Positions 6,751 to 9,266 of a stretch of 9,266 nt of DNA are shown here, one piece after another. The translations under genes and the position numbers were made by a program. Within the stretch, counting starts at the first letter, position 1. Each line of letters opens with the position of its first letter. This DNA comes from Myxococcales bacterium (GTDB taxonomy: Bacteria > Myxococcota > Polyangia > Polyangiales > Polyangiaceae): positions 1 through 9,266 of the forward strand of contig JAGQIY010001028.1 in the NCBI GenBank assembly GCA_020430865.1, in the 5' to 3' direction. Under the pieces are notes generated by a model that did no database searches, was not told the DNA's origin, and worked only from the letters and a program-made list of their open reading frames with translations.

Positions 6751-9266
6751 GTGACGGCTTGGTTTGGGCTGCGGAGTTCGGAGGCACGAAACGCCTGGAA
6801 GGCGTTCGTGACCCTCGCCGGAATGATGGCGGCTCACGCGATGCTCGAGACCGCGAGGGACACGCTGTTCCTGAGCAGGGTTGCCGCAGACCGCCTGCCC
6901 TGGGCGTACCTGATCATCGCCGGTCTCGCGCTGGTGCTCACGAAGCTCAATCGCTGGGTTCTGAAGCGAGTGAGTCTGGGGCGCGCGCTCACCCTCAGCC
7001 TGCTGTTCGGGGTCGTGGTCAACGTCGGGTTCTTCGTCGAGCGTGACGCGAGCCCGCTGGTGCTGTCCTTCGCGCTGTACGTGTGGACGGGGCTGTTCGC
7101 GACCGTGGCGGTGGTCCAGTTCTGGTTGCTGCAGGCCGAGGCGCTGGACGTCGAACAGGCCAAGCGGTCGTTCGCGTTCATAGGCGCGGGCGGGCTGGTC
7201 GGTGCGGTGCTCGGATCGTCCACCGCGGGGCTGCTGCTGATGCGCTTTCAGCCGAGCGCGCTGCTGCTGGCGTCCGCGGCGCTGCTGGGCATCACCGCCT
7301 TCTTGCCGCGGGTGAAGGCCCCGGCGGCGGCACGCATCCCCGAGCGTGCACCACGAGTCGTCCAGCGGCGTGGCAGCAACATGCGCCTCATCCAGCGCGA
7401 CCGCTACCTGCTCCGGCTCTTCAGCTTGGGGCTCGTGGCCACCCTGGTGGTGACCGGAGTCGACTACCTGTTCAAGGCCACGTTGTCTCGAGCGCTCCCT
7501 GCGTCTCGTCTGGGGGAGACGTTCGCTCTGTTCTACACCGTCACCAACTCGCTGGCGCTCCTGGTGCAGTTGGTGCTGGCGCCGCGCGTCCTGCGTGCCG
7601 TCGGGGTCACCCGCGCGTTGCTCCTGCTACCGCTGCTGCTGTGCCTCGGGTCGCTGGGGTTCCTGGGGTTGGCAGGGGTGCTGCCGGTGCTGCTGCTCAA
7701 GGGAGCCGACTCCGCACTGCGCTTCTCGGTCCACAAGACGAGCACCGAGATCCTCTACCTGCCGCTGAAGAGCGCCGTTCGCGAGCGCTTCAAGGGTGTA
7801 GCAGAGGCGCTTGGGCAGCGCGGTGGTCAAGCGCTCGCCTCCGTTTGTATCCTCGCGGCAACGGCAATGGGGGCCAGCTTGCATCAGACCGGCTGGGCGG
7901 TGCTCGCGCTGGCCGTGGTTTGGGTCGCCAGTGTGATCGGCCTGCGACCGCTCTACGTCGAGCGTTTCCGCGCAAACCTCCGGGCCGCGTCGATCGACAC
8001 CAACGTCGAAGTCCAGGAGCTGGAGCTGCACTCCCTGGAGGCCTTGCTGAGCGCCCTGAGCAGCGAGGACGATCGGGAGGTGATCGGCGCGCTCGACATG
8101 TTCGCCGACTACGGCAAGACGAACCTGATCCCGGCGCTGATCCTGTATCACCCGTCCGTGGAGGTCGTGATCCGGGCCTTCGAGCTATTCGCTGTCGAGC
8201 ACCGACCCGACGTCGTGCGCTTGACTCATCGCTTGCTGAGGCACGAAAACCCTCAGATCCGCGCCGCGGCCTTGCGCTACGTGTGCGCCACGGGGCCCGA
8301 CGCTCCGACCCTTCGCAGTTTCCTCGAGGATCTGGATCCCGAGGTGCGCGTGACCGCGATCGTGGAGCTCGTCGCTCATGGCTACGCCGACGCTTCGGAG
8401 TCCGTCTCGGTGCTGACACGCATCATCGCCGGCGGATCGGCGGAGATGCGGCTGGCGCTCGCCAAGAGCTCGCGGCACCTGCCGACGGATCGCTTTGCCT
8501 GGGTGGTGGATGAGCTCAGCCGGATCGAGGAGAAAGGCGTGGCGGCGGAGCTGGCTCGAGCCATCGCCCTTTCCCCTGACCCGGCGCACATCCCGACGCT
8601 GATTCGGCTGGTTGGTGAGCGCACGGCCAGGGAGTCCGCTCGTGAGGCGCTGCTCGCGCTGGGCAAGCCCGCGCTGGACGCCCTCGGCGAAGCGATCTTC
8701 GACAACGGCTTGAGCCTCGCGGTGCGTCGCCACTTGCCGCGGACGATCAGTCGCTTTGGCGGGCAGGAGGCCGTGGAGCTGCTGCTCAAGTTTCTCGACG
8801 TGGAGCAGGAGGAGCGCGTGGTGTTCAAGATCCTGCGCGGCTTGGGCCGGCTCAGGGCGAGCGATCCAACGTTGCTGGTCGACCGCGTGCTGTTGCTACG
8901 GCACGCTCGCGCGGAGCTCGACCGCGCTCAGGAGCTGCTGGCGGCGAAGCTGGTGTTGCTGCGGGGCTGTCCTCGGGTGGTGGGCGACCGCGGAACGACG
9001 ATGGAGCTCTTGGTCGCGCTCCTCGGAGACGCTCACGTGAGCGCGAGCGAGCGTCTGTTCCGGGTGCTGCACAGCGTCTACCCCCAGCACGAGCTGGGCA
9101 CCGTGTATCACGCTCTCAACTCGGGAGACGCGAGGCTCCGCGCCGAGAGCCGCGAGCTGCTGGACAACGTGCTGCCCGGCGACCTGCGGGGGCCCGTTCA
9201 GGCTTTGATGGACGAAGGCAGCGACAGCGATCGATTGGCGCGCATGGTCGCCTTCCGCCCCTCCCA
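6751..9266 (+). CDS. NTT/TLC (Npt1/Npt2)-type MFS transporter fused to HEAT repeats, 3' end outside window
   Basis: The frame is open for 838 codons from GTG 6751 to the window edge with no stop. GTG is the first start after an in-frame TAG at 6733 and has GAGGA (6738-6742) at 8-nt spacing. Residues about 15-405 hold some 10-12 hydrophobic helices. The segment SALRFSVHKTSTEILYLPLK (321-340) followed by RERFKG resembles the conserved region of ATP/ADP translocases of the NTT family. After the membrane part, residues about 425-838 are helical pairs typical of HEAT/ARM repeats, for example HENPQIRAAALRYVCATG and DLDPEVRVTAIVELVAHG. This is an inner-membrane transporter with a large cytosolic scaffold. 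Family knowledge points to nucleotide or related anion transport, but the substrate of free-living members is unclear. A cyclic-nucleotide domain, found in some relatives, could follow beyond the edge. Confidence 0.85.
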   Translation, partial: MTAWFGLRSSEARNAWKAFVTLAGMMAAHAMLETARDTLFLSRVAADRLPWAYLIIAGLALVLTKLNRWVLKRVSLGRALTLSLLFGVVVNVGFFVERDASPLVLSFALYVWTGLFATVAVVQFWLLQAEALDVEQAKRSFAFIGAGGLVGAVLGSSTAGLLLMRFQPSALLLASAALLGITAFLPRVKAPAAARIPERAPRVVQRRGSNMRLIQRDRYLLRLFSLGLVATLVVTGVDYLFKATLSRALPASRLGETFALFYTVTNSLALLVQLVLAPRVLRAVGVTRALLLLPLLLCLGSLGFLGLAGVLPVLLLKGADSALRFSVHKTSTEILYLPLKSAVRERFKGVAEALGQRGGQALASVCILAATAMGASLHQTGWAVLALAVVWVASVIGLRPLYVERFRANLRAASIDTNVEVQELELHSLEALLSALSSEDDREVIGALDMFADYGKTNLIPALILYHPSVEVVIRAFELFAVEHRPDVVRLTHRLLRHENPQIRAAALRYVCATGPDAPTLRSFLEDLDPEVRVTAIVELVAHGYADASESVSVLTRIIAGGSAEMRLALAKSSRHLPTDRFAWVVDELSRIEEKGVAAELARAIALSPDPAHIPTLIRLVGERTARESAREALLALGKPALDALGEAIFDNGLSLAVRRHLPRTISRFGGQEAVELLLKFLDVEQEERVVFKILRGLGRLRASDPTLLVDRVLLLRHARAELDRAQELLAAKLVLLRGCPRVVGDRGTTMELLVALLGDAHVSASERLFRVLHSVYPQHELGTVYHALNSGDARLRAESRELLDNVLPGDLRGPVQALMDEGSDSDRLARMVAFRPS

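Noticed and set aside
7083..8513. 476-codon open frame on the + strand
   Set aside because: It is out of frame with the transporter starting at 6751, whose translation shows membrane helices, an NTT-like segment and HEAT pairs. The 476-residue product is Arg/Gly/Ala-rich and featureless.

Overview
The window is GC-rich DNA with tightly packed genes and strong G/C third-position bias. It looks like a free-living, large-genome bacterium. A zinc-ribbon/trypsin/lectin-like protein and an NTT-type transporter fused to HEAT repeats suggest Myxococcota (Polyangiales-like). That placement is an inference from protein style and was not tested by any search.

Layout. (1) Positions 1-441 are a structured intergenic region. 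It starts with a strong intrinsic terminator (1-44), followed by a 10-bp inverted repeat (44-77), a near-perfect 50-bp palindrome (105-154) and a smaller hairpin (269-294). (2) Positions 442-1887 read as one frame interrupted by a single TAA at 1429-1431. The 5' part encodes a zinc ribbon, one membrane helix and a trypsin-like protease with an intact catalytic triad. The 3' part supplies the expected end of the protease fold plus a LecA (PA-IL)-like sugar-binding domain. (3) Positions 2062-5270 hold a three-gene + strand operon behind a 23-bp dyad operator candidate: an FAD/[2Fe-2S] NAD(P)H reductase, a MerR-type regulator that overlaps it by ATGA, and an R2-like diiron oxygenase with a full E...ExxH...E...ExxH ligand set. 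(4) On the - strand, purE (N5-CAIR mutase) is followed by a PaiB-family FMN-binding protein, with stop and start sharing one base. The pair converges on the diiron operon across a GC hairpin. (5) From 6751 to the window edge, a + strand gene divergent from purE encodes an NTT/TLC-type transporter with a long cytosolic HEAT-repeat tail. It has no stop inside the window.

How the genes work together. The reductase and the diiron protein make a plausible self-contained oxygenase: NAD(P)H to FAD to [2Fe-2S] to the diiron site. Its own MerR-type regulator lies between them, and the dyad at the promoter is a likely control point. The substrate is unknown. This operon is the best candidate for an undescribed system here. 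The second is the interrupted protease-lectin gene. PurE is ordinary purine metabolism. Its coupling to PaiB is unusual enough to note.
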